A stretch of DNA of 64,000 nucleotides from an uncultured Olsenella sp. (lineage in GTDB: Bacteria > Actinomycetota > Coriobacteriia > Coriobacteriales > Atopobiaceae), in the NCBI GenBank assembly GCA_900316105.1, contig ONBR01000005.1, positions 1-64,000 on the forward strand. Direction: 5' to 3'. Within the stretch, counting starts at the first letter, position 1. The number at the start of each line of letters is the position of its first letter. Position numbers and translations under genes: made by a program. This document shows positions 8,972 to 15,979 of the stretch, piece after piece. Below the pieces are notes generated by a model, which saw nothing but the letters and a program-made list of their open reading frames with translations, made no database searches and was not told the origin of the DNA.

Positions 8972-10356
8972 ATCGTCACCCGCTCGTCCCTGATGAAGTC
9001 GCAATCCCAGCCGAGGGATCGGAAGCGATCGATGAGGAAGTGCTCGGTCTCGTCGGTGACCTGCATGGCCAGGAGGTAGAGGTTGCCATCCATGCCGATG
9101 CCCAGGAAGTCGCTGGAGCGCACGAATCGGTGGATGGAGCTATCCAGCTGCTCGATCGTCTCGCCGTGGGTCTTGAGCCTGAGGAGGCGGTAGGTGGCCA
9201 GGCGACGCTGCTGCATGGAGCGGGCGTAGGAGAGCTGCTCGTTGAAACGCTTTGCAGGCATGATGATGGTGTCGCCAATGTAGTTTGCAGAGAGGTTTGC
9301 CTTCTGGTACTCCCAGGCCTTCACCAGGAAGTTGCCCATGAGGCGGACCAGGACACGAATCTGGTTGAGGTAATAGACGTTCATCTGCTCGTATGACACG
9401 TTGCGCAGGGTGATGAGGACACGGAGCTTGTCCTGGTCGCGGATGCAGGCCACATAGTCGGGCATGTCCTCTACCAGTCCGCGGTTGACCCAGACGTCCT
9501 CCTCGGTCAGGGCGTTGATGATCTCGTGCTTCTTCACCAAGTCGATGGAGGTGGGGACCTCGTTGCGGACTCCCTCGGAACACACCTGCAGGCGGGCAAA
9601 ATCGGCGGACTTGTCATCCACGGTAAAGATCGCCACGGAATCGCAGCTCAACACGTCTTCGATGATGGGTACGGACTGAAGGAAGATCTCGCCCTGCTCG
9701 AAGACGCTCAGACGCTGGACGACGTCGTAGACCTTGCCGAAGCCACTTTGGCTCTGGATGAGCTCGCTGCGGTAGGTCTCCTTGATTCTTTGGGAGTCGT
9801 CGTAGAGGCTGCGCAGGTAGTTGGACCTGTCGGTCAGGATTTCGTTCTGATGCTTCACGAACTGGTTGTCCTCTTCCTGCTTTGTGTGCGCGTAGCCCAC
9901 CGCGCCACCCAGGGCAATGTAGAGGATGAAGGGCACCCAGTTCTCGTACCAGAAAAAGAGCGACGCCGCATCCAGGCCATTGGTCATGTAGGACTGGGCC
10001 AGGGAGGCGCACATGAGTAGGGAGGCAAGGAGGCCAGGAAAGACGCCATAGGCAGTGGCAATGAGAACGATATAGAGGAGGCGCAGGTCGATCATGCGGA
10101 ACTGCATACCGGTAGAGAAAAAGGTATTGAAGGTCTGCACCAGGATGGCACCGATGATGGTCTCGACGGCAATGACCAGCTTTCGGTGGGTCTGGAACCA
10201 CTGGTTCAGGCGTTCGTTCAGCGGGGGCTTTGCACCACGAGCGCGTCTGTAGGCATCCAGACAGAGTTCTAGCTGGGACAGGGGGTTGACCGAGGGCTTC
10301 CAGTCGTAGAAGTCCCTGGCCACGTTGTGGTGCTCGTCTACCTGGATGTGTGTCAC
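8968..10356 (-). CDS. pelD: PelD, membrane c-di-GMP receptor of Pel synthesis (5' part lost to a frameshift)
   Basis: The frame opens at GTG 10356 and codes 462 residues: four hydrophobic segments (about 60-155), a coiled linker (160-200), a GAF-like domain (about 205-345) and a degenerate GGDEF domain (about 350-462). GGDEF is replaced by GMDGN (421-425). Just upstream is R413-S-S-D416, matching the RxxD c-di-GMP inhibitory-site motif that PelD uses for sensing. The first roughly 45 residues (ending near CLDAYRRAR) look like the tail of an epimerase domain, not PelD. The same frame stays open upstream to at least 10449 and continues the neighbouring ORF if one base is restored near 10433-10443. 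The GTG is probably not the natural start. Confidence 0.88.
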   Translation of the reverse strand: MTHIQVDEHHNVARDFYDWKPSVNPLSQLELCLDAYRRARGAKPPLNERLNQWFQTHRKLVIAVETIIGAILVQTFNTFFSTGMQFRMIDLRLLYIVLIATAYGVFPGLLASLLMCASLAQSYMTNGLDAASLFFWYENWVPFILYIALGGAVGYAHTKQEEDNQFVKHQNEILTDRSNYLRSLYDDSQRIKETYRSELIQSQSGFGKVYDVVQRLSVFEQGEIFLQSVPIIEDVLSCDSVAIFTVDDKSADFARLQVCSEGVRNEVPTSIDLVKKHEIINALTEEDVWVNRGLVEDMPDYVACIRDQDKLRVLITLRNVSYEQMNVYYLNQIRVLVRLMGNFLVKAWEYQKANLSANYIGDTIIMPAKRFNEQLSYARSMQQRRLATYRLLRLKTHGETIEQLDSSIHRFVRSSDFLGIGMDGNLYLLAMQVTDETEHFLIDRFRSLGWDCDFIRDERVTI

Positions 10357-10400
10357 GGGGTCATCGCTGAAGTCCAGCGTGCTACCGGGAAGAATCTTCT

Positions 10401-11060
10401 TTATCTCTTCAGCAATCCAGCGGTATGACTCTCCCTTTGGGGGATGAGGTCGATGACCTCGATCTCGCTACGCCAGTCGACGAAGAGCCTGTGCAGTAAG
10501 TCCGCCAGATCCTGGATGCTCATGCAGTTGGAGAGCTGTTCGGGACGTCCTGGCATGGTGTAGGAGCCCTCCATCTCCAACTCCTCGAAGGCCCTGTACA
10601 GGAAGTCAACGGATGAGCTGGGATTGCAAAGGTAGGGGCTACGCACCATGAGGGTTTCTACGCCACGGTTGTTGCGGAAAAAGGTACACAGGTCCTCAAA
10701 AGACTGGCAGACGACCTTTTGACTGTTGTCGTCGTCCTGGAGGACGCGGTTCGAGCCAATGTAGACGAACTTCACTCCCGACTGTTTCTTTAGGCTGTGA
10801 AGACAAGTGCGTAGGTCGCCAATGTCCCAACTGCCGTCGCCCGTGGGGTCGAGCGTATTGGAGATGTAGATGACGCGGTCGAAGTCATGGGTGTTGAGGA
10901 GGTCCGAATAGGTGATTTCGGGCGAGGCCTTGACCCATCTGATGTGTTCCTTGATGCTACGGTTCTGCGTTGGAGAATAGACCACCACGGGGCTGTCAAA
11001 GGCATGACGGAAGAAGGACTCGTCGAGCACATCGGTATACCCAGTGACCAGCGCTGTCAT
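10401..11060 (-). CDS. Degenerate SDR/epimerase-like domain, probably the N-terminus of PelD
   Basis: The 219-residue ORF follows the layout of NAD-dependent epimerases: an initial ALVTGYTDV strand, FDRVIYISNTLDP, GVKFVYIGSNRVLQ, a helix FEDLCTFFRNN and VETLMVRSPYL. The GxxGxxG nucleotide loop and the YxxxK catalytic pair are absent, so it is probably not an active enzyme. Its last residues (RESHTAGLLKR) are unlike the family. Reading the PelD frame from about 10440 instead gives GESYRWIAEEIKKILPG and continues into PelD. It is the first gene of the pel operon. The true product is probably one protein of about 700 residues. Confidence 0.7.
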   Translation of the reverse strand: MTALVTGYTDVLDESFFRHAFDSPVVVYSPTQNRSIKEHIRWVKASPEITYSDLLNTHDFDRVIYISNTLDPTGDGSWDIGDLRTCLHSLKKQSGVKFVYIGSNRVLQDDDNSQKVVCQSFEDLCTFFRNNRGVETLMVRSPYLCNPSSSVDFLYRAFEELEMEGSYTMPGRPEQLSNCMSIQDLADLLHRLFVDWRSEIEVIDLIPQRESHTAGLLKR

Positions 11061-11225
11061 GCCTCACTCCCCTCGCTTCGAAATGGCTGCGTTTACGGGC
11101 GGATAGATTCAATTGTATAACGTAGTGAACTATAGGTGTGTATAAATGAGTGTGCACCTGACACATTTTTCAGGAAAAAATGTAACTCTCATGAGCTGCG
11201 TTTCTCTGGAGTCGGCAAAAAGAAG

Positions 11226-11253
11226 GGGCTGCCGCCCGGATGGACGACAGCCC
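11226..11253 (-). terminator. Rho-independent terminator after nfnB
   Basis: On the minus strand GGGCTGTCGTCC pairs with GGGCGGCAGCCC around a short ATCC loop and is followed by a T-rich tail (TTCTTTTT). It lies 38 bases beyond the nfnB stop codon. Confidence 0.75.
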
Positions 11254-11291
11254 TAGGATGCGACAGGGGGTTTGGGCCCTGAGTCACATTG

Positions 11292-12692
11292 CTATGCGAG
11301 CAGCTTCTTGGTCATGTCGGCTGCCGCCTTCTTGCCTGCGCCCATGGCCAGGATGACCGTGGCTGCGCCGGTGACGATGTCGCCGCCAGCCCAGATGCGG
11401 GGATCGGAGGTCTGGCCGTTCTCGTCAGCCTCGATGTAGCCCCACTTGTTGATCTTCTCGGGGCCAATCAGCTTGGCGATGGGGTTGGCGTTGGTGCCGA
11501 TGGCGGAGACGCCCAGGTCGCAGGGGAGGACGTCGACGGAGCCCTCGATGGGTACGGGGCGACGACGGCCGGATGCGTCGGGCTCGCCCAGCTCCATGTT
11601 CTGGACCTTTACCGCAGAGACGGCACCGTCCTCGCCGGCGATGAACTCGATGGGGGAGGCCAGCTCGTGGATCTCGACGCCCTCGGCCTTTGCGTGCTCG
11701 ACCTCGGCGCGACGGGCGGGCATCTCGGCCTCGGTACGGCGGTAGCACAGGGTGACATGCTCGGCACCCAGACGCAGGGCAGTACGGACGGAGTCCATTG
11801 CCACGTTGCCGCCACCAAAGACGACGACGTTCTTTGCGTGCTTGGTGGGGGTGTCGTACTCGGGGAACTTGTTTGCCTTCATCAGGTTCACGCGGGTCAG
11901 GTACTCGTTGGCAAAGAAGACGTTGGGCAGGTTCTCTCCGGGAATCTTGAGCATCTTGGGCAGGCCTGCGCCGGTGGAGATGTACAGGGCGTCATAACCC
12001 TGGGCAAAGAGCTCCTCGGCGTTGGTGATGCGGCCGACCACGGAGTTGTACTTGAACTTGACGCCCAGCTTCTCCAGACCGTCGATCTCGCGTTTCACGA
12101 CTGCCTTGGGCAGACGGAACTCGGGGATGCCGTAGACCAGGACGCCGCCGCCGGTGAAGAAGGCCTCAAAGACCGTGACGTCGAAGCCGTTGCGGGCAAG
12201 CTCGCCGGCGCAGGTGATGCCAGAGGGGCCAGCGCCGATGATGGCTACCTTCTTGCCGTTCTTGGGTGCCATCTGGGTCTCGGAGGCGAGCTCGGGCTGG
12301 TCGCCCAGGAAGCGCTCCAACTGGCCGATGGCCACGGGCTCGGACTTCTTTCCACGGATGCACTTGCCCTCGCACTGGTTCTCCTGGGGGCAGACGCGGC
12401 CGCAGATGGCGGGCAGCATGGACTGCTCGTGGATGATGTCCAGGCCGCGGCCAAAGTCCTCGTCGCGGATGGCCTCGATGAACTTGGGGATGTTGATGTT
12501 GACGGGGCAACCCTCAACGCAGAGGGGGTTCTTGCAATCGAGGCAGCGGTTGGCCTCGGCGATTGCCATCTCCTTGGTGAAGCCCTTGTCAACGGGACGG
12601 AAGTCCTTTGCGCGCTCGACGGGGTCCTCCTCGTTTGCGGGAGTGCGCGGGGACTTCATATCGGGAACGTAACGACCGTTTACTTGTGGCAT
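11292..12692 (-). CDS. nfnB: NfnB-type NADPH-binding flavoprotein (GltA-like, glutamate synthase small-subunit family)
   Basis: The 466-residue iron-sulfur flavoprotein has an N-terminal 4Fe-4S region (CLDCKNPLCVEGC near residue 50, then ICGRVCPQENQCEGKC near 95). An FAD-binding site VAIIGAGPSGITCAGELA and a second nucleotide site VVFGGGNVAMDS follow. Such proteins are often labelled NADPH-dependent glutamate synthase (gltA). No large GltB subunit is nearby, and the gene overlaps an NfnA-like partner by 13 bases. NfnB of the electron-bifurcating ferredoxin:NADP+ oxidoreductase is therefore the better reading. Length is normal. Confidence 0.85.
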   Translation of the reverse strand: MPQVNGRYVPDMKSPRTPANEEDPVERAKDFRPVDKGFTKEMAIAEANRCLDCKNPLCVEGCPVNINIPKFIEAIRDEDFGRGLDIIHEQSMLPAICGRVCPQENQCEGKCIRGKKSEPVAIGQLERFLGDQPELASETQMAPKNGKKVAIIGAGPSGITCAGELARNGFDVTVFEAFFTGGGVLVYGIPEFRLPKAVVKREIDGLEKLGVKFKYNSVVGRITNAEELFAQGYDALYISTGAGLPKMLKIPGENLPNVFFANEYLTRVNLMKANKFPEYDTPTKHAKNVVVFGGGNVAMDSVRTALRLGAEHVTLCYRRTEAEMPARRAEVEHAKAEGVEIHELASPIEFIAGEDGAVSAVKVQNMELGEPDASGRRRPVPIEGSVDVLPCDLGVSAIGTNANPIAKLIGPEKINKWGYIEADENGQTSDPRIWAGGDIVTGAATVILAMGAGKKAAADMTKKLLA

Positions 12693-13473
12693 GCGCAGTT
12701 CGCCTCCTCATAGGCCTTGAGGGACTGGCCCTCCTCGGTACGGTATGCAGCCTGACGTGCGCGAAGGTCGTTCCAGTTGACCTTCCGATCTCCACACGGC
12801 AGCAGCCGCACATGCCCGTGCCGTCGACCATGATGGGGTTCAGGGACGCAATGATGGGCGTATCGTACTTCTCGCAGGTCAGTGCAGAGAACTTCATCAT
12901 CGGGACGGGGCCGACGGTAAAGACGTGATCGACCTTCTTTTCCTGCAGCAGACGCTCCAGGGGTGCGGTGACGACGCCCTTCTCGCCGTAAGAGCCATCA
13001 TCCGTGGTGATGTGGATGTGGTCCTCGGGCAGGAGGGAACGGAACTGGTCCTCCAGCAGGAGGAGACTCTTGGTGCGGGCGCCCATGATGGCGTGCACCT
13101 CGTTGCCAGCGTTGGCCAGCTGGCGTGCGATGGGGTAGGCGATAGCCAGGCCGACGCCGCCGCCGATGACTGCCCAGGTGCCCTTGCCCAGGTCAGAGGG
13201 CTGGCCCAGGGGACCGGTGACGTCCAGGATGCTGTCACCGACCTCGTAGGTGGACAGCATGGTCGTGGTCTTGCCTACCTTCATAAAGATGAACTCGACC
13301 CATCCCTCCTCGGGATTCCAGTCTGCGAAGGTGAAGGGAACGCGCTCGCCCGTCTCGTTCGCACGAACCATCAGGAACTGGCCAGCGTGTGCATGCTTGG
13401 CCATATCCGGTGCCTCGATGCGGAACTTGAACACCTTCTCCGAAAACTGAGTCTTTTCGAGGATTTTGTACAT
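12589..13473 (-). CDS. nfnA: NfnA-type ferredoxin-NADP+ reductase subunit, 3' end disrupted
   Basis: The first 227 residues are a regular NfnA/sulfide dehydrogenase beta-type FAD/NAD reductase (GQFLMVRANE, AVIGGGVGLAIAYPIARQL, VGPVPMMK, then GTGMCGCCRV). Cys222 and Cys225 are 2Fe-2S ligand candidates. After CRVEIG the open frame turns into Arg/Ser-rich nonsense that runs backwards over nfnB to 12589. In the shifted frame the family's true C-terminus appears (VNWNDLRARQ ... EEANCACHK) and stops at 12680-12682, overlapping the nfnB start. About 15-18 codons that normally carry the last cluster Cys (FACVDGPEF-like) are missing at 12781-12791. This is either a real mutation or an assembly fault. 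Confidence 0.8.
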   Translation of the reverse strand: MYKILEKTQFSEKVFKFRIEAPDMAKHAHAGQFLMVRANETGERVPFTFADWNPEEGWVEFIFMKVGKTTTMLSTYEVGDSILDVTGPLGQPSDLGKGTWAVIGGGVGLAIAYPIARQLANAGNEVHAIMGARTKSLLLLEDQFRSLLPEDHIHITTDDGSYGEKGVVTAPLERLLQEKKVDHVFTVGPVPMMKFSALTCEKYDTPIIASLNPIMVDGTGMCGCCRVEIGRSTGTTFAHVRLHTVPRRASPSRPMRRRTAHATSKRSLRSRYEVPAHSRKRGGPRRARKGLPSR

Positions 13474-13644
13474 CTATGTGCTCCTCTCCCAAACATATAA
13501 ACCATGGGCAGGGTGGCCCCTTGCCAATGCTGCCCAACATTCGCAATTCTAGCGGATTGGGCAATACGTACTGAATGGACGGTCAAACAAATCGATGGGC
13601 GTACAGAATGACTGTCTGTTTGCGTATTTACAAATGAGATACTT

Positions 13645-13674
13645 CGATAAGCATTGTGCACGGGTACATGTCAA
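13645..13674 (-). promoter_or_regulatory. Candidate promoter of nfnAB
   Basis: On the minus strand a perfect -35 TTGACA (13669-13674) is followed after 17 bases by CTTATC, a weak -10. The position, about 170 bases upstream of nfnA and downstream of pth, suits the nfn operon. The rest of the roughly 300-base gap (13474-13772) is AT-rich and holds no gene I can support. Confidence 0.35.
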
Positions 13675-13772
13675 ATTCCTGGCGTTCTTTAGACTGTATT
13701 CCGAAAATCTGTACCTATGCACAATGTGAGTTTGGACAAGGATGCGACAAAAGCCTATGGGTTCGCCGCTCT

Positions 13773-14366
13773 CTAGAGCTGGGAGTCGAGGCCCCTTTGG
13801 ACGCAGGCCTCGCAGACGTCGGCCGCGTCCTGGCAGGTGACCAGGAAGTCCTCCAGGAAGTTTCCCTTGAGCTGGCGCAAGGCATAGTCGGCGACGGTCA
13901 TCTTTCCGGGTGGGCGACCCGTGCCCACACGCACGCGCCCGAAGTCCCGGGTACCCAGTTTGTTGGCTATGGAGCGCAGACCATTGTGGGCATTGAGCCC
14001 TCCGCCGAACTTTGCGCGTACCTGACCGGCGGCTAGGTCTACCTCGTCGTGCACGACTAGGATCTCCTGGGGACTGATGTGCTCCTGACGCATGAGCTTG
14101 GAGAGGGGGCCTCCACTCGTGTTCATATAGTCCTGTGGCTTGGCCAGGATGACCTCGCGTGGGCCTTCTGCGGTGCGCAGGGTGATACGGGCTACCTGGC
14201 AGCCGGCCTCGCTCTTCCAGTAACGGGCTCCGTAACGTTCTGCCAAGGCATCAACGCAGAGGAAGCCAGCGTTGTGACGGGTGCGTTCGTACTCTGGCCC
14301 GGGGTTTCCCAGACCGCAGATGAGGCGGATGTCCTTGGGCTTTGCGTTCTTTGCCTGTGCTGGCAT
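13773..14366 (-). CDS. pth: Peptidyl-tRNA hydrolase (bacterial type, Pth1)
   Basis: The 197-residue enzyme releases tRNA from peptidyl-tRNAs that dropped off the ribosome. Family motifs are clear: LICGLGNPGPEYERTRHNAG near the N-terminus (catalytic His in RHN), KPQDYMNTSG and VVHDEVDL, and GLRSIANKLGTRDFGRVRVG. I chose ATG 14366 because AAAGGA precedes it at about 8 bases. The longer frame to 14417 lacks a site and adds a non-conserved tail. The window also encodes an unrelated Pth2 at 49748, so the function is duplicated. Confidence 0.95.
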   Translation of the reverse strand: MPAQAKNAKPKDIRLICGLGNPGPEYERTRHNAGFLCVDALAERYGARYWKSEAGCQVARITLRTAEGPREVILAKPQDYMNTSGGPLSKLMRQEHISPQEILVVHDEVDLAAGQVRAKFGGGLNAHNGLRSIANKLGTRDFGRVRVGTGRPPGKMTVADYALRQLKGNFLEDFLVTCQDAADVCEACVQRGLDSQL

Positions 14367-14439
14367 GGGGAGGTCCTTTCGCGGTGAGGATGTCTCCCTA
14401 ACCATAGCAAATGGCAAAAAGGGGGTAGACCCCGATCGG

Positions 14440-15222
14440 CTACTTGACGTCCGATAGGCTTACGCGTGAGTAGACTCTCTGCTCCTGGCTGTTGAGCCCA
14501 CGAAAGACGCCCACCTCAATCGGACAGTCGGCAAAGTCTCGCCCGCAGCAGAGCTTGATGTAGGTCTCGTCGGCTCGACAGGCTCTCGTGGGGTCGATGC
14601 CGTACCAGAACCCCTCCTGCCACACCTCTCCCCAGGCATGGCTTGGCCCTTCGCCCAGGGGGATGCCGCTAACGTAGCGGACATTCAGTCGACGTATGCG
14701 ACAGAGTGCAAGGAAGACGTTCGTGTAGTCCTGGCAGACTCCGTGCCCCTGACGCAATGCCTGATCGGCGGTGGTGTGCACGTTGGTCACATTCGGCGTG
14801 TAACAGATGCTCTCGTGGGCGGCCATGGCCATGCCCCAAGCCTGCTCAAGAGGCGTGCCGTCATTAGGTACGGTGGCAGCGAGCTCGGCCAGAGCGGGCG
14901 ATGGCTGGGTCAGCCCCGAAGGGTATCGGTAACAGTCCATGGGCTTGCAGCATGTGCGCATCGTGTCATCCCGAATCGCCGTTCCCCTGACCACATAGCG
15001 CAAGTGGTCGTGGCCCTCGGGCAGCCTGCCCTCGTAGGTGACATTGCCAAAGCTGTCCTTGCCCGGACTGTCGCCCAGGGGCTTTGGCAGGATGGTCAGG
15101 TGCAAGTCACTGATTCTCTGCTCTGGAAGGTCTTGTGGCATGCAACGCAAGAGAAAGCTGTGGTCCGTGATTGGTGCCGAGTAACGGTTGTAGGTTGCGA
15201 AGTAGAAGTCGAGCCTTTGCAT
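14440..15222 (-). CDS. Transglutaminase-like cysteine protease superfamily protein
   Basis: The 260-residue protein has a C-terminal transglutaminase core: catalytic Cys in GHGVCQDYTNVFLALCR, His in GEGPSHAWGEVW and Asp in YGIDPTRAC. The N-terminal part (HLTILPKPL, FGNVTYEGRLP) resembles the beta-sandwich that precedes this core in bacterial transglutaminase-like proteins. It follows genes for an alpha-E protein and a circularly permuted ATP-grasp protein. These three families recur together in many bacteria and are predicted to make and process a small peptide or peptide-linked metabolite. That role is inferred, not demonstrated. Confidence 0.85.
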   Translation of the reverse strand: MQRLDFYFATYNRYSAPITDHSFLLRCMPQDLPEQRISDLHLTILPKPLGDSPGKDSFGNVTYEGRLPEGHDHLRYVVRGTAIRDDTMRTCCKPMDCYRYPSGLTQPSPALAELAATVPNDGTPLEQAWGMAMAAHESICYTPNVTNVHTTADQALRQGHGVCQDYTNVFLALCRIRRLNVRYVSGIPLGEGPSHAWGEVWQEGFWYGIDPTRACRADETYIKLCCGRDFADCPIEVGVFRGLNSQEQRVYSRVSLSDVK

Positions 15223-15248
15223 GGGCTTCCTTCCGGTGAGACCTGATC

Positions 15249-15284
15249 GGCGTGGGAGTATGCCCCTGGGGCATGCGCCACGCC
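15249..15284 (-). terminator. Hairpin between alpha-E and transglutaminase genes
   Basis: GGCGTGG (15249-15255) pairs with CCACGCC (15278-15284), enclosing a second inverted repeat TATGCCCC/GGGGCATG with almost no loop. There is no T-run, so partial termination or mRNA processing inside the operon is as likely as full termination. Confidence 0.4.
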
Positions 15285-15295
15285 GGCCCCTCTTT

Positions 15296-15979
15296 CTAGA
15301 TCTCGATTAATGTCTCAGCTGCTTCGATGAGCTTTGACCGGTTGTCGGGTAGGGCTGAGCCATCGCCATTCGCCTGGGTCAAGAGGAGCTGTGAGAATGC
15401 TGCGGAGTTCGTTCGAACTGGGGTCTTGCGCACCCGTGCGAGGAGCTTCCCTATTTCTTTTTGGCAAATGCCATCGGGATAGCCAAGACGCAGGTACAGA
15501 CTGACGCGCTCTGTCTGAAGGCCACACTTGATGATGTCACGAATGCTCTCTTCCTCGATGTTGTCGTCAAAGCTTCCCCTAAATGCCATGAGGTCGTCCA
15601 GCATTTGCTGGGCGTAGATCATGGGACAGTCCGAGTCTTCGGAACTATCGAGGTTGTTTACGGCAAGCTGCAGGTAAGAGAGGGTGTTTGACCCAATGGT
15701 CTCACGTAGGGTCATGCCGTTTCCCAACATTCTGTCTGCAGCTATCCTCAGGGAGTCAGCATTGTCCCTGTCGTAGACGTAGTGGTAGAGAAAGCAGGCG
15801 TCTGAGGTGTAGACATCTGGTAGGGACAGGCGCTTGCAGAACTCCTCGTGTGGCATCGGATTGCCATCGATGAGCTTGTCGTAGTAATCCATGAGGAAGC
15901 GGACCGTTGTGTTCACGCGCTCGGTATAGCGTCCCATCCAGTACAGCCGGTCGATTTTGCTTAGTGTGAGAGAACCCAT
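15296..15979 (-). CDS. Alpha-E domain protein
   Basis: The 227-residue all-helical protein begins LSKIDRLYWMGRYTERVNTTVRFL, the signature of the alpha-E (DUF403) family. Conserved acidic positions recur in later helices (for example IRDIIKCGLQTERVSLYLRL). Its start overlaps the end of the ATP-grasp gene by 19 bases, so the two are translationally coupled. Alpha-E proteins are usually partners of permuted ATP-grasp ligases, sometimes as fusions. No biochemical function is established. At 227 residues it is shorter than the usual family length of roughly 300 or more. Confidence 0.85.
   Translation of the reverse strand: MGSLTLSKIDRLYWMGRYTERVNTTVRFLMDYYDKLIDGNPMPHEEFCKRLSLPDVYTSDACFLYHYVYDRDNADSLRIAADRMLGNGMTLRETIGSNTLSYLQLAVNNLDSSEDSDCPMIYAQQMLDDLMAFRGSFDDNIEEESIRDIIKCGLQTERVSLYLRLGYPDGICQKEIGKLLARVRKTPVRTNSAAFSQLLLTQANGDGSALPDNRSKLIEAAETLIEI

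Noticed and set aside
10430-10445. Canonical -1 programmed frameshift heptamer for pelD
   Set aside because: The zero-frame codons ATC CCC CAA AGG do not form X XXY YYZ. The CCC codon could slip but CAA to CCA would mispair. A missing base in a homopolymer explains the data more simply.
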